In this document: positions 24,195-32,855 of the stretch, in pieces
Position numbering within the stretch: position 1 is the stretch's first letter
Layout of the letters: the number at the start of each line of letters is the position of its first letter
Assembly (NCBI GenBank): GCA_964468755.1
Contig: CAYXWH010000008.1
Coordinates: 1-37,254, forward strand
Length of the DNA: 37,254 nt
Direction of reading: 5' to 3'
Source: CAYXWH01 sp964468755
GTDB taxonomy: Bacteria > Chloroflexota > Dehalococcoidia > Dehalococcoidales > RBG-16-60-22
Notes under the pieces: model-generated
What the model was told of the DNA's origin: nothing
Databases searched by the model: none
The model's input: only the letters and a program-made list of their open reading frames with translations
Made by a program: the position numbers and the translations under genes

Positions 24195-25561
24195 GATTCA
24201 CTCCTTGTTTTGAAGACTAGTCGAAGCGGCGTGCCGGCAAAGCCAAATGCATCGCGCAGTCTGTTTTCCAGGTAGCGCTGGTAGGAAAAGTGAATCAGTT
24301 TGGTATCATTGACGAAGAAGACGAAGGTCGGTGGATTGACCTCCGCCTGGGTTGCGTACAGGACTTTAAGCCGTTTCTTACCGCTTCGTGGCGGGCTGTG
24401 GGTAGCCACTGCCTGCTGCACGACCTCATTCACTCTGGAGGTGGGTAATCTCTTCAGCCTTTCCCGGTATACCGTTTGTGCCCGGTTTAAAATATCGTCG
24501 GTGCCCCGGCCTAACTTGGCTGAGGCGTAGACTATTGGCGCATAGGTCATAAATTTAAGCTGGTTTCTAATTTGGCTATCCCACCAAGCCGTGTCCTTCT
24601 CGATTATCAGGTCCCACTTATTTACAATCAAGATGACGCCTTTGGCCGCTTGCTGGATGTAACCGGCAATATGCATATCCTGTGCCGTTACCGGCTCGCT
24701 CGCATCCAGTACCAGTAAGACCACATCGGCACGTTCAATAGCTCGCAGGGCGCGAATGACGCTGTATCGTTCTATACCAGCATCCACCCGTCCCCGGCGC
24801 CGGATACCTGCCGTATCAATAAGTAACACACTTTGACCATCAAAGTCAAACAAAGTATCGGTGGCATCCCGGGTAGTCCCGGGAGAATCATCGACAATAA
24901 CCCGCTTACTGCCTATCAGGGCATTGAGCAGCATCGACTTACCGACGTTGGGTCGTCCCACAATAGCGAGCTTCATACCCTCAATTTTAGTCTCGGCGGC
25001 CGGGGGCGGTAGTTGGGAAAGAATCTGGTCCATCAAATCGGCAATACCCCGACCGTGATGGGCGCTGACTGCCAGCGGCTCCCCCATTCCCAGTTCATAA
25101 AACTCCACTGCCTGGGTCTCCAGTCTGGTGTTATCCGCCTTGTTAGCGGCTAATATAATGGGCTTGTTTACCGGCCGCAATCGTTCGGCAATTTCCAGGT
25201 CAGTAGCGGTAACGCCGGTCTTGGCGTCCGTCACAAGGACGAGAAGGTCAGCCTCGGCGATGGCGGCATCAATCTGCTCTCTCACTCCTCGCGCAATGGT
25301 TGACTGATTATCTGGTTCCAGCCCACCGGTGTCGACCATGGTAAAGTCCCTTCCCTGCCAGGTAACATTGGCGAAGACACGGTCGCGAGTGGTCCCCGGC
25401 ATGTCCTCGACAATAGCCAGCGGCTTTCCCACCAGCCGGTTAAGCATGGTAGATTTACCCACGTTCTGCCGTCCCACAATGGCAACAATGGGTTTGGGTG
25501 TTGTCGGATTGGCTTCGCTTTCTATAGTCATCGTGGTTACAGTAACCCCGGCAAGATGCAA
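24191..25561 (-). CDS. der: Ribosome-assembly GTPase Der (EngA)
   Basis: Der has two tandem GTPase domains and acts in 50S subunit assembly. Domain 1 shows GRQNVGKST (G1), DTGG (G3) and NKAD (G4). Domain 2 shows GRPNVGKSM, DTAGIRRRGR and NKWD. A KH-like C-terminal domain (VYRERLKRLPTSRVNEVVQQ onward) completes it. The start is uncertain: TTG at 25561 has TAAGGAG about ten bases upstream and gives 456 residues; an ATG ten codons later (25531) lacks a ribosome site. The gene overlaps plsY by four bases and follows an unknown membrane-protein gene by 59 bases. Confidence 0.94.
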   Translation of the reverse strand: MHLAGVTVTTMTIESEANPTTPKPIVAIVGRQNVGKSTMLNRLVGKPLAIVEDMPGTTRDRVFANVTWQGRDFTMVDTGGLEPDNQSTIARGVREQIDAAIAEADLLVLVTDAKTGVTATDLEIAERLRPVNKPIILAANKADNTRLETQAVEFYELGMGEPLAVSAHHGRGIADLMDQILSQLPPPAAETKIEGMKLAIVGRPNVGKSMLLNALIGSKRVIVDDSPGTTRDATDTLFDFDGQSVLLIDTAGIRRRGRVDAGIERYSVIRALRAIERADVVLLVLDASEPVTAQDMHIAGYIQQAAKGVILIVNKWDLIIEKDTAWWDSQIRNQLKFMTYAPIVYASAKLGRGTDDILNRAQTVYRERLKRLPTSRVNEVVQQAVATHSPPRSGKKRLKVLYATQAEVNPPTFVFFVNDTKLIHFSYQRYLENRLRDAFGFAGTPLRLVFKTRSES

Positions 25562-25620
25562 CGTATTTTTTCTCCTTACCCCGTATCTTCCGGCCCATCA
25601 GGTAGCAGGTTATACTTCTA

Positions 25621-26274
25621 TCACCTCGGTACCGCTAGTTCTCTGGCAAGCTTGATGCTTGGCGGCTCGATTTCCGTTTTGGCGGCCGTTTTCAGTTCGG
25701 TGACATTGTCCCGGAAACTTTGCACAAAAGCATTATACTCCATGACGAACCGGTTGTATTGCTCGATTATTTCCGGCGGTGTTTCAAACTTCTCCGCTAT
25801 TTCACAAAACTGTTCGATGAACTCGTAGTAGTGGCTGTTTATTGACCACAGTTCGTTCAAATAAGTGTGCAGGTAAAAGGAAAATTTTCTGGTACGAAAA
25901 TCACTTTCCACCCGGGTTATAAAGCTGTTGCCCCAGGTATTGAAGATTCGCTGCGACATATCACACGCCCGAGCCCAGTCCCATACCTTGGAGTTTTCCA
26001 TGCTGAAAAGGCTATCGATAATGGCGAAAATAGAGAGTGATGAGTTCCCCATGAAACGCCGGTTAAAATAGCTGGACAGTTGTCTCAATCGCATCGAGAG
26101 TAGCTCCAGCTCATTCCTCTTGGTGCGGATTATCGCCAGTACCAGGCCCACGGCAAAAATAACAATCAGGGCGGGAACGATTGCTTCCAGAGGCCAGCTA
26201 TAGATAAGACCAAGGACTGCCAGTGCCGTTAATACCGCCGGGCACCATCCCCAGTTCACTATGTTTCTTCCCAT
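25621..26274 (-). CDS. Two-helix membrane protein of unknown function
   Basis: The 217-residue protein has two closely spaced N-terminal membrane helices (about 11-28 and 30-49) and then a long, aromatic-rich helical cytoplasmic domain. That domain has ELELLSMRLRQLSSYFNRRF (about 54-73), a central part with several Trp and Phe residues, and a final region (IEQYNRFVMEYNAFVQSFRD). I recognise no family. It sits 17 bases after argF and 59 bases before der, so it belongs to the same operon. Topology suggests a membrane-anchored cytoplasmic sensor or scaffold, but this is inference. AAAGGAT precedes the ATG by about ten bases. Confidence 0.7.
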   Translation of the reverse strand: MGRNIVNWGWCPAVLTALAVLGLIYSWPLEAIVPALIVIFAVGLVLAIIRTKRNELELLSMRLRQLSSYFNRRFMGNSSLSIFAIIDSLFSMENSKVWDWARACDMSQRIFNTWGNSFITRVESDFRTRKFSFYLHTYLNELWSINSHYYEFIEQFCEIAEKFETPPEIIEQYNRFVMEYNAFVQSFRDNVTELKTAAKTEIEPPSIKLARELAVPR

Positions 26275-26291
26275 GGTACTACCATCCTTTG

Positions 26292-27230
26292 TTAATACTT
26301 GGCTAGCGGTATCTCCAGTCCGCCCAGCATTCCTGCCAGCAGGGCTTTTTGCAGGTGCATCCTATTTTCTGCCTGGTCAAAGACGACTGATGCCGGGCTA
26401 TCGAGAACCTCGTCAACTATTTCTTCACCCCGGTGTGCCGGCAGCGGGTGCATTATTATGGCATTGTCCCTGGCCAGAGGGAGAAGCTGCTGATTTAACT
26501 GATAGCCGGCGAATATTCGCCGGCGGCTCTCCGCCTCCGTTTCCTGGCCCATGCTGGCCCACACGTCAGTATAGATGACGTCAGCTCCGGTGACAGCCAG
26601 GCGCGGGTCTTCGGTGAGGAATAGTTCGGCGCCACTCTCATCAGCGGAGGCTTTAGCCAGTTGCCGGATACTCTCCTCTACCTGATACCCGGCGGGAGAA
26701 GCAATCCGCATATTGACTCCGGTAATGGCTGCTGCCAGCAGGAGACTGTGCGCCACGTTGTTGCCATCACCCAGGTACGCGATGGTGAGCCCTTCAAGCC
26801 GTTCCTTCTTTTCATATATGGTGAGCAGGTCAGCCAGTGCCTGGCACGGGTGCTCCCGGTCCGATAGGGCATTTATGACCGGTACGGCCGAATCGGCGGC
26901 GAGCAGTTCCAGGGTCTGGTGGGAAAAGGTGCGGGCGGCCAGAGCATCGACGTAACGACTGAGCACGCGGGCGACATCGGCGACCGATTCCCGTTTGCCC
27001 AGGCCAACCTCGGCAGGGGAAAGATAAATGGTATGCCCGCCCAGCTGTACCATTGCCAGCTCGAAGCTTACCCGGGTTCTCAGTGAGGGTTTTTCAAACA
27101 GCAGGGCCAAGGTCTTGCCACTGAGGAGTGAATTCCATCCCTCTGTCTTCATCTCAAGGGCGTTATTGATAAGTAATCGGATATCACCGGCGCTGAAGTC
27201 GGCAATGGATAGCAAGTCTTTACCCTTCAA
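26292..27230 (-). CDS. argF: Ornithine carbamoyltransferase
   Basis: The 312-residue enzyme makes citrulline from ornithine and carbamoyl phosphate in arginine synthesis. The carbamoyl-phosphate site is FEKPSLRTRVSFE (about 49-61; SLRTR instead of the textbook STRTR, a variant I believe is common in this family). The other conserved pieces are REHPCQALADLLT (about 125-137), the ornithine-loop TDVWASMGQE (about 222-231) and HPLPAHRGEE (about 261-270). No other arginine gene is nearby. Translation starts at TTG after AAAGGGGG. It is the first gene of the leftward operon and has a promoter just upstream. Confidence 0.92.
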   Translation of the reverse strand: MKGKDLLSIADFSAGDIRLLINNALEMKTEGWNSLLSGKTLALLFEKPSLRTRVSFELAMVQLGGHTIYLSPAEVGLGKRESVADVARVLSRYVDALAARTFSHQTLELLAADSAVPVINALSDREHPCQALADLLTIYEKKERLEGLTIAYLGDGNNVAHSLLLAAAITGVNMRIASPAGYQVEESIRQLAKASADESGAELFLTEDPRLAVTGADVIYTDVWASMGQETEAESRRRIFAGYQLNQQLLPLARDNAIIMHPLPAHRGEEIVDEVLDSPASVVFDQAENRMHLQKALLAGMLGGLEIPLAKY

Positions 27231-27254
27231 ATCGAAGCCCCCTTTATGCCATAG

Positions 27255-27282
27255 AGTATATCATGAAAACGAGATTATTCAA
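27255..27282 (-). promoter_or_regulatory. Promoter for the argF operon
   Basis: Leftward TTGAAT (27282-27277), a 16-base spacer and TATACT (27260-27255). The start would be near 27248, leaving a very short leader. Confidence 0.5.
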
Positions 27283-27323
27283 AAGGGGGGAAATCGGTGT
27301 GGCGGGCAATATGTGCCGATTGC

Positions 27324-27353
27324 TTGACATGTTTCCGGTGGCATGACTAATAT
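27324..27353 (+). promoter_or_regulatory. Promoter for the DUF4342 gene
   Basis: Perfect TTGACA (27324-27329), an 18-base spacer and TAATAT (27348-27353). The GGGAGG ribosome site and ATG follow within 26 bases. It diverges from the argF promoter. Confidence 0.6.
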
Positions 27354-27378
27354 GCAGTAAAAGACCGGGAGGCAGGCA

Positions 27379-27633
27379 ATGGCTGAGAGTGAAAAGTTTA
27401 CCGTATCGGGGAGCGATTTAGTGGAGAAGGTGAAACAGCTTATTCACCAGGGAAATATCCGGCGGGTGCGCCTGCTGCATGAGGGGCGAACGATTATCGA
27501 GATCCCCCTTTCCGTCGGGGCACCGGTGGTGGCGGCGGGAATTCTGGCAGCGCCGGTGCTGGCGGCTCTGGGAGCTTTTGCGGCACTGGTAACCGAGTGC
27601 ACCATTGAGGTTGAGAAGGTAGAGAAGCCGTAA
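27379..27633 (+). CDS. DUF4342 small membrane-associated protein
   Basis: The 84-residue protein fits DUF4342. An N-terminal amphipathic part (SDLVEKVKQLIHQGNIRRVRL, split around residue 13-33) resembles a short UBA-like helix pair, then IIEIPLSVG leads to a hydrophobic Ala/Val-rich segment (about 46-70), and the end is charged. The family has no established activity; its members are often found alone or fused to elongation-factor-like UBA helices. It is immediately followed, one base later, by the phosphatase gene, so the two are cotranscribed. Confidence 0.75.
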   Translation: MAESEKFTVSGSDLVEKVKQLIHQGNIRRVRLLHEGRTIIEIPLSVGAPVVAAGILAAPVLAALGAFAALVTECTIEVEKVEKP

Positions 27634-27634
27634 G

Positions 27635-28267
27635 ATGACCGAGCTTATTCTCGTCCGGCACGGCGAGACTGACTGGAACGTGGCCGAGGTATTCCGGGGC
27701 AGAATTGATATCGAGTTGAATGAAACGGGGATAAGACAGGCGGAGCTGCTGGCAGAGTACCTGAGCACAGGTCGGCTTGAGGCGGTGTATTCCAGTCCGT
27801 TGAAACGGGCGTTGAAAACGGCGGAATATATTGCCGGTTTCCATCATATCGGGGTAACGGCTAGTCCCGGTCTTGTTGATTTTGATTACGGGAAATGGCA
27901 GGGGCTTGCTCATCAGCAGGTGAAAAAGACGTACCCGGAGCTATATGCAGACTGGCTCAATTGTCCCGGCAAGGTGGTAATGCCCGACGGGGAAAGTCTG
28001 GATGATGTCAGGAAAAGGGCTGTAGCTCTGGTGGATGAGGTGGTTGCCAGGCATTACGGGCGAGTCGTGCTGGTGGCTCATCGGGTGGTGAACAAGGTGT
28101 TAATCTGTGCCCTCTTGGGACTGGATAATTCCCGGTTCTGGACTATCCGGCAGGACACGTGTGGCATTTCTATTTTTACCTTTGAGAGCGGGAATTTTGT
28201 CCTTACCCGGCACAACGATACCTCGTATCTCAAGCCTGTGGAAAAAGCTCCCCTCAGTGATTTCTAG
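27635..28267 (+). CDS. Histidine phosphatase family protein
   Basis: The 210-residue protein belongs to the phosphoglycerate-mutase-like histidine phosphatases. The catalytic RHGETDWN (about 8-15) has the phosphorylated histidine; SSPLKRALKTAEYI (about 53-66) carries the next conserved arginine. GLVDFDYGKWQGL supplies the acidic residue, and VVLVAHRVVNKVLIC supplies the second catalytic histidine; a glycine usually follows it where arginine appears here (AHRVVN). The substrate cannot be read from sequence: cobalamin-pathway phosphatase CobC, phosphoserine phosphatase or a broad phosphatase are all possible. It is translationally close to DUF4342. Confidence 0.85.
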   Translation: MTELILVRHGETDWNVAEVFRGRIDIELNETGIRQAELLAEYLSTGRLEAVYSSPLKRALKTAEYIAGFHHIGVTASPGLVDFDYGKWQGLAHQQVKKTYPELYADWLNCPGKVVMPDGESLDDVRKRAVALVDEVVARHYGRVVLVAHRVVNKVLICALLGLDNSRFWTIRQDTCGISIFTFESGNFVLTRHNDTSYLKPVEKAPLSDF

Positions 28268-28280
28268 CCAAATATAGCAG

Positions 28281-28318
28281 GTATCCCTCTTTACAGCCTG
28301 GGTAAAAGGGGATACAAT
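28281..28318 (+). promoter_or_regulatory. Promoter overlaid by a long inverted repeat
   Basis: TTTACA (28290-28295), a 17-base spacer and TACAAT (28313-28318) form a promoter for the following membrane-protein genes. The arms 28281-28294 and 28302-28315 are inverted repeats of 14 positions with one mismatch and one G-T pair around a seven-base centre, so both promoter hexamers overlap the repeat. It could be an operator or the terminator hairpin of the phosphatase gene, though no T run follows. Confidence 0.55.
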
Positions 28319-28353
28319 GCTTAAGATAGTATACAGAAACGGGGGTGTGACCA

Positions 28354-28632
28354 GTGGGTATTGAATGGTTGCGTGACCTGGCAATATGTATTCTTGGTTT
28401 CGGGGTGGTGGTGTTCATCATTTTCCTGGGGGTGCTGGCATACTTGCTTTACCGCAAGGTGAGCCCGATACTGGACTCAGTAAAAGGTACCACCAGGACA
28501 GTCCAGAATATATCCTCCTGTGTTGAGGATGAGGTAGCCAGACCCCTGGGGCAGATAGCCGGCTTTGTCCAGGGGGTAAGTCAGGCGATCGGGCTGGTCA
28601 GAGGATTTACCAAAAGGAGGCGGGAGAGATGA
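28354..28632 (+). CDS. DUF948-like membrane-anchored protein
   Basis: A 92-residue protein has one N-terminal membrane helix (about 9-34) followed by a cytoplasmic helical segment (KVSPILDSVKGTTRTVQNIS) and a strongly basic end (TKRRRER). The layout of one helix plus a coiled, Val/Ser-rich tail resembles DUF948 and related general-stress proteins, but the match is loose. The GTG start follows GGGGGTG. Its end overlaps the YtxH gene by four bases (ATGA), and YtxH proteins often accompany DUF948 proteins. Confidence 0.65.
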   Translation: MGIEWLRDLAICILGFGVVVFIIFLGVLAYLLYRKVSPILDSVKGTTRTVQNISSCVEDEVARPLGQIAGFVQGVSQAIGLVRGFTKRRRER

Positions 28633-28874
28633 GTGATAAAGATACAGGAGTCAGCTTCACCATTGGGTTCCTGGTTGGCGCGGCGGTTGGTGTAGCCATC
28701 GGTTTTCTCTATGCGCCCAAGCCGGGGAGGGAAACCAGAGAGCTCGTCAAGGAAAAGGTACAGGAGGCGAGGCATAAGGCAAGCGAAGTAACCGAAAAGG
28801 CACGGGAGGCGGCTGCTGAGGCGAGGAGAAAGGCTGAGGAAAGGTTTGGCAAGAAGGAAGAGGCAGCCGGTTAA
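28629..28874 (+). CDS. YtxH-domain protein
   Basis: The 81-residue protein shows the YtxH pattern: a glycine-rich membrane helix (FTIGFLVGAAVGVAIGFLYA, about 10-29), the APKPGRETRE turn, and an amphipathic Lys/Glu/Ala helix to the end. Members are often stress-induced envelope proteins with no known catalytic role. It is preceded by AAAGGAGG inside the upstream gene and coupled to it by a four-base overlap. Confidence 0.82.
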   Translation: MSDKDTGVSFTIGFLVGAAVGVAIGFLYAPKPGRETRELVKEKVQEARHKASEVTEKAREAAAEARRKAEERFGKKEEAAG

Positions 28875-28970
28875 CCGCCTGAGCAACTACAGACAAGCTA
28901 TCGTTCAATCTCCATCTTCTGGCTGCTGTCTTATGGTTAAAATAGACAGGTTGGCTGAGAGTTAGGGTAA

Positions 28971-30065
28971 TTGACGAACACATTTACAAGACACTGGCGC
29001 CTGATAGCCCTGGTGTTAGGTGTCATTATTTTTATCTGGGTCCTTTATATTCTACGGACCGTTATCCTTCCTTTTGCCGTTGGCCTGGTGCTGGCTTATC
29101 TGCTGATGCCATTCGTCTCCTGGCTGGAGCGAAGTCTGCCTCCCAAGAAAAAATGGCGAGGGTTCAAGAGGGCCTTATCCGTCTGGGTGACTTTTCTGGT
29201 ACTAGTTATACTGATTGGCGGTTTTGCCTACTTCATCGTGACGACGGTTATCGATGCCTGGGAAATCCTCCTGGAGAGCGCTCCCGATATACTGAGCCGG
29301 GGTATATACCAGATACAGGAGTGGTTTCAGGGTTTGCGGGAGCAGTTACCGCCGCAAATCCGGCAGGAAGTTGATAAATCGCTTATTGATGCCGGCGCTA
29401 CCATCGGTACCAGTATACGGCAGTACCTGATTGGAGGTATCGCTGAGGTACCGCGCACCTTCGGTACCATTCTTGGTTTTGCAGCCTTGCCCTTTTTCCT
29501 GTTCTATATCATGAAGGATTCCGAGAAGTTAAAAAATGGCATCTATTCGGTTTTTTCAACGAGTGCCCGGGACCATGCCCGGAATGTCCTTACCATTATC
29601 GAAAACGTGCTGGGCAGGTACATTCGCGCCCAGATAATGCTGGGGGTAATTGTCGCTTACTTCTCTTTTATCGGCTTACTGGTTTTAAGGGTTCCGTTTG
29701 CCCCGGTACTGGCTATTCTGGCAGGAGTGACCGAGCTTATCCCGACGCTGGGTCCGTGGATTGGTGGTGGTGTGGCGACGGTGGTCACCCTGGCGGTAGC
29801 CCCGGAAAAGACAATCTGGGTAATTGTCCTCTTTGTCGTGGTGCAACTGGTGGAGAATAATGCCCTTGTCCCCCGAATACAGAGCGCCTATCTGAGAATA
29901 CATCCCGCCGTGCTGATATTCCTGCTGGTTATGGGGGCATATGTTGCCGGGTTCTGGGGTCTGTTGCTCATAGCCCCGTTTACCGCTACCATTATTGAAC
30001 TTATCAAGTATGGGCGGCGCGCGTACCAGTCAGCAGAAGCCGGTCCACCAATCGGTGAAGAGTGA
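28971..30065 (+). CDS. AI-2E family transporter
   Basis: The 364-residue integral membrane protein has about seven or eight membrane helices. It has the family's central large soluble-looking loop (about 95-170, EILLESAPDILSRGIYQIQE onward) and the signature ELIPTLGPWIGGGVATV (about 256-272). The family includes TqsA-type autoinducer exporters and Na/H antiporters, so the transported substrate is not determined. Translation appears to start at a TTG after GTTAGGG, with no ATG available near the N-terminus. It lies 96 bases downstream of YtxH. Confidence 0.85.
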   Translation: MTNTFTRHWRLIALVLGVIIFIWVLYILRTVILPFAVGLVLAYLLMPFVSWLERSLPPKKKWRGFKRALSVWVTFLVLVILIGGFAYFIVTTVIDAWEILLESAPDILSRGIYQIQEWFQGLREQLPPQIRQEVDKSLIDAGATIGTSIRQYLIGGIAEVPRTFGTILGFAALPFFLFYIMKDSEKLKNGIYSVFSTSARDHARNVLTIIENVLGRYIRAQIMLGVIVAYFSFIGLLVLRVPFAPVLAILAGVTELIPTLGPWIGGGVATVVTLAVAPEKTIWVIVLFVVVQLVENNALVPRIQSAYLRIHPAVLIFLLVMGAYVAGFWGLLLIAPFTATIIELIKYGRRAYQSAEAGPPIGEE

Positions 30066-30113
30066 ATCGATTGCCGGTTGCCTCCTGTCTACCTGTCGTG
30101 GTGGATAGTCTGC

Positions 30114-30119
30114 TATAAT
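30114..30119 (+). promoter_or_regulatory. -10 box of polA (leaderless)
   Basis: A perfect TATAAT within CTGCTATAAT sits six bases before the polA ATG, so the predicted transcription start is the ATG itself. No good -35 hexamer is seen at 16-18 bases, and no Shine-Dalgarno precedes the ATG. Confidence 0.5.
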
Positions 30120-30125
30120 AAAACC

Positions 30126-32852
30126 ATGACCAAGCCGCTTCTGGTGCTCTTTGATGGGAACGCGCTGCTGCATCGCGCTTTTCACGCCCTGCCGCCATTG
30201 ACATTACGCACTACCGGTGAGATGGTCGGTGCGGTCTACGGCTTTGCCCAGATGCTCTTCAAGGTGCTGGGAGAACTGAACCCCACCCATTACGCCGTTG
30301 CCTTTGATGTGAAAGGTCCTACCTTCCGCCATCAGCTTTTCAATGAGTACAAGGCACACCGCCCGCCCACTCCCATGGAACTGGTGAATCAGGTAGTACG
30401 GGTAAAGGAGCTGGTGGAAGCCTTCAACATTCCGATTTTTGAAATTGAAGGCTACGAAGCCGATGATATCCTGGGGGCGCTGAGTCACCAGGCGGCACAG
30501 CAGGATGTGGATACAGTGATTGTGACCGGTGATGCCGATACCATGCAACTGGTTACTCCCCAAGTAAAAGTGCTTTATCCCAAGCCGCGGCGGAGTTTCA
30601 GTGATACCGTGCTCTATGATGAGACCGCGGTGAGCCAAAAATACGGGGTTAACCCGGAGCGCATTACTGACCTCAAGGGCCTGATGGGTGATTCATCAGA
30701 TAACATTCCCGGCGTTGCCGGTATAGGTGAGAAGACCGCCGTCAAGCTTATCCAGCAGTTTGGTGCTATTGAGGATATCTATGAACATATTGATGAAGTG
30801 ACTCCGGCCAGACTCCGCGATATTCTAATCAAGAATGAAGCTATCGCGCGCCAAAGTAAGGAACTGGCTACCATCGTGGTGGAAACGCCGGTTACGTTAA
30901 ATCTGGAGGAATGCCAGACCGGAAGGTATGACCGCGATAAAGTGGTATCCCTTTTCCGCGAGCTGGAATTCTTCAGCCTGCTATCAAAACTGCCCGGGGT
31001 GGAAGTGGAGCCGGATACTGAACAAGCCCCGGTCCGGGTTGAAGCCGGACGGCCGGAGGGCGACTACCACACGGTTACCACTCCCGCGGAACTGGATAAG
31101 CTGGTGAGTCGCCTGTCGGAAGCCAGTTCATTTGCCGTTGACACCGAGACAACGAGCCTGGACGCGATGTCGGCTGAGCTGGTGGGTATATCCATATCAA
31201 CGGCTCCGGGTGTTGCCTGGTATATTCCGGTGGGTCATGTCGGCGGGGAAGTGCCGCAGGTGCCGCGGTCACAGGCGCTGGAACGCCTCAGGATGCCTCT
31301 GGAAGACATGAAACTGGCCAAGTTTGCCCACAACGGCAAGTATGATATGAACGTGCTCGCTGAAAACGGGGTATCGGTCCATAACCTGACTTTTGATAGT
31401 ATGATTGCCGCTCACCTCCTGGGGGAGAAATCACTGGGACTGAAGGCGCTTGCGTTCGGTAAGCTGGGTATTGAAATGACACCCATCAGTGACCTTATCG
31501 GTTCCGGTGCCAGGCAGCGTCCCATGTCTCAGGTAGACATAAAGCAGGCGGCTGAATATTCTTGCGCCGACGCCGATATGACACGGAGGCTGGTAGAGAA
31601 ACTGGAGCCGGAACTCTGGCAGCAGGGGTTATGGCAGTTATTTGCCGAGGTCGAGATGCCGCTGGTACCCGTGTTGCTGCACATGGAGAGAAACGGGATA
31701 GCCCTGGATACCGGGCTACTGGCGGAAATGTCACGCGGAATCGGTGAACAATTACTCATCCTGGAGGCGGAGATATACAGCCTCGCCGGTCGTCAGTTTA
31801 ACATAAATTCACCTCAGCAACTGGGGGTAGTACTGTTTGAGGAGCTGCACCTGCCGGCAGGACGGAAGGGCAAAGGCGGGTATTCCACCGAGGCGTCAGT
31901 CCTGGAACAACTCCGTAAACAGGGTTTCCGCATTGTCGAACTCATTCTGGAATACCGGCAGCTGCGCAAGCTCAAGTCAACCTATATTGATGCCTTGCCC
32001 GGTCTGGTGAACCGGAAGACAGGAAGGGTGCACACCAGTTTTAACCAGACGAGGACTTCCACCGGCCGGCTTTCCTCAAGTGACCCCAATCTGCAGAATA
32101 TCCCCATCCGTGGTGAGTTGGGCAAGCAGGTAAGGCAGGCATTCACGGCGGCCAGTGGCTGCTTTCTTTTCGCCGGTGATTACTCACAGATTGACCTCCG
32201 TGTTCTGGCACACCTGTCTCAGGCCCCGGGTCTGGTAAGCGCCTTCAAGCACGATAAGGACATCCACGCCGCCACTGCGGCGCAGCTTTTCGGCGTGGAT
32301 ACATCGCGGATAACCGCCGATATGCGCCGGCTGGCGAAAACGGTGAATTTCGGTGTTATTTACGGTATGAGTGACTATGGTCTGGAGCAGGCGACCGAGC
32401 TGTCACGGGAAGAGGCGAGCCGGTTTATTGCGGCCTATTTTGAGAAGTACCCGGGGGTGAAGCGCTATCTGGAAGCAACCAAGGAGCAGGCGAGACAGAC
32501 CGGTTATGTGCAGACGTTGCTTCACCGCCGCCGTTTTATCCCGGAGATTAACGCTACCAATCGACAGGTACGAGAGGCCGCCGAGCGTATGGCAATAAAC
32601 ATGCCGGTACAGGGGACCTCAGCCGATATTATCAAGGTAGCCATGATAAACCTGCACCGGGAGATGGAGAAGCAGGGGATGAAAAGCAAGATGCTGCTTC
32701 AGGTGCATGATGAGCTTGTGTTTGAAATGCCCGAAGAGGAAATGGTGGCGATGCGCTGGATGGTGCCGCAGGTAATGTCTACCGCATTGATGCTCAGCAT
32801 CCCGTTAAAGGTGGATACCAAGGAAGGCAGTAACTGGGGTGAAATGGAATAA
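30126..32852 (+). CDS. polA: DNA polymerase I
   Basis: The 908-residue enzyme (from the ATG at 30126) has all three activities by sequence. The 5'-3' exonuclease domain (about 1-290) begins with LLVLFDGNALLHRAFHALPP and contains EGYEADDILG and GLMGDSSDNIPG. The proofreading domain is intact: FAVDTETTSLD (Asp and Glu at about 339 and 341), HNGKYD and YSCAD. The polymerase domain has motif A DYSQIDLRVLAH (about 684), motif B RRLAKTVNFGVIYG and motif C QVHDELVFE (about 858). The reading frame is open 16 codons farther upstream, but those codons contain the -10 box. mutM follows after three bases, pairing two repair enzymes. Confidence 0.96.
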   Translation: MTKPLLVLFDGNALLHRAFHALPPLTLRTTGEMVGAVYGFAQMLFKVLGELNPTHYAVAFDVKGPTFRHQLFNEYKAHRPPTPMELVNQVVRVKELVEAFNIPIFEIEGYEADDILGALSHQAAQQDVDTVIVTGDADTMQLVTPQVKVLYPKPRRSFSDTVLYDETAVSQKYGVNPERITDLKGLMGDSSDNIPGVAGIGEKTAVKLIQQFGAIEDIYEHIDEVTPARLRDILIKNEAIARQSKELATIVVETPVTLNLEECQTGRYDRDKVVSLFRELEFFSLLSKLPGVEVEPDTEQAPVRVEAGRPEGDYHTVTTPAELDKLVSRLSEASSFAVDTETTSLDAMSAELVGISISTAPGVAWYIPVGHVGGEVPQVPRSQALERLRMPLEDMKLAKFAHNGKYDMNVLAENGVSVHNLTFDSMIAAHLLGEKSLGLKALAFGKLGIEMTPISDLIGSGARQRPMSQVDIKQAAEYSCADADMTRRLVEKLEPELWQQGLWQLFAEVEMPLVPVLLHMERNGIALDTGLLAEMSRGIGEQLLILEAEIYSLAGRQFNINSPQQLGVVLFEELHLPAGRKGKGGYSTEASVLEQLRKQGFRIVELILEYRQLRKLKSTYIDALPGLVNRKTGRVHTSFNQTRTSTGRLSSSDPNLQNIPIRGELGKQVRQAFTAASGCFLFAGDYSQIDLRVLAHLSQAPGLVSAFKHDKDIHAATAAQLFGVDTSRITADMRRLAKTVNFGVIYGMSDYGLEQATELSREEASRFIAAYFEKYPGVKRYLEATKEQARQTGYVQTLLHRRRFIPEINATNRQVREAAERMAINMPVQGTSADIIKVAMINLHREMEKQGMKSKMLLQVHDELVFEMPEEEMVAMRWMVPQVMSTALMLSIPLKVDTKEGSNWGEME

Positions 32853-32855
32853 ACG

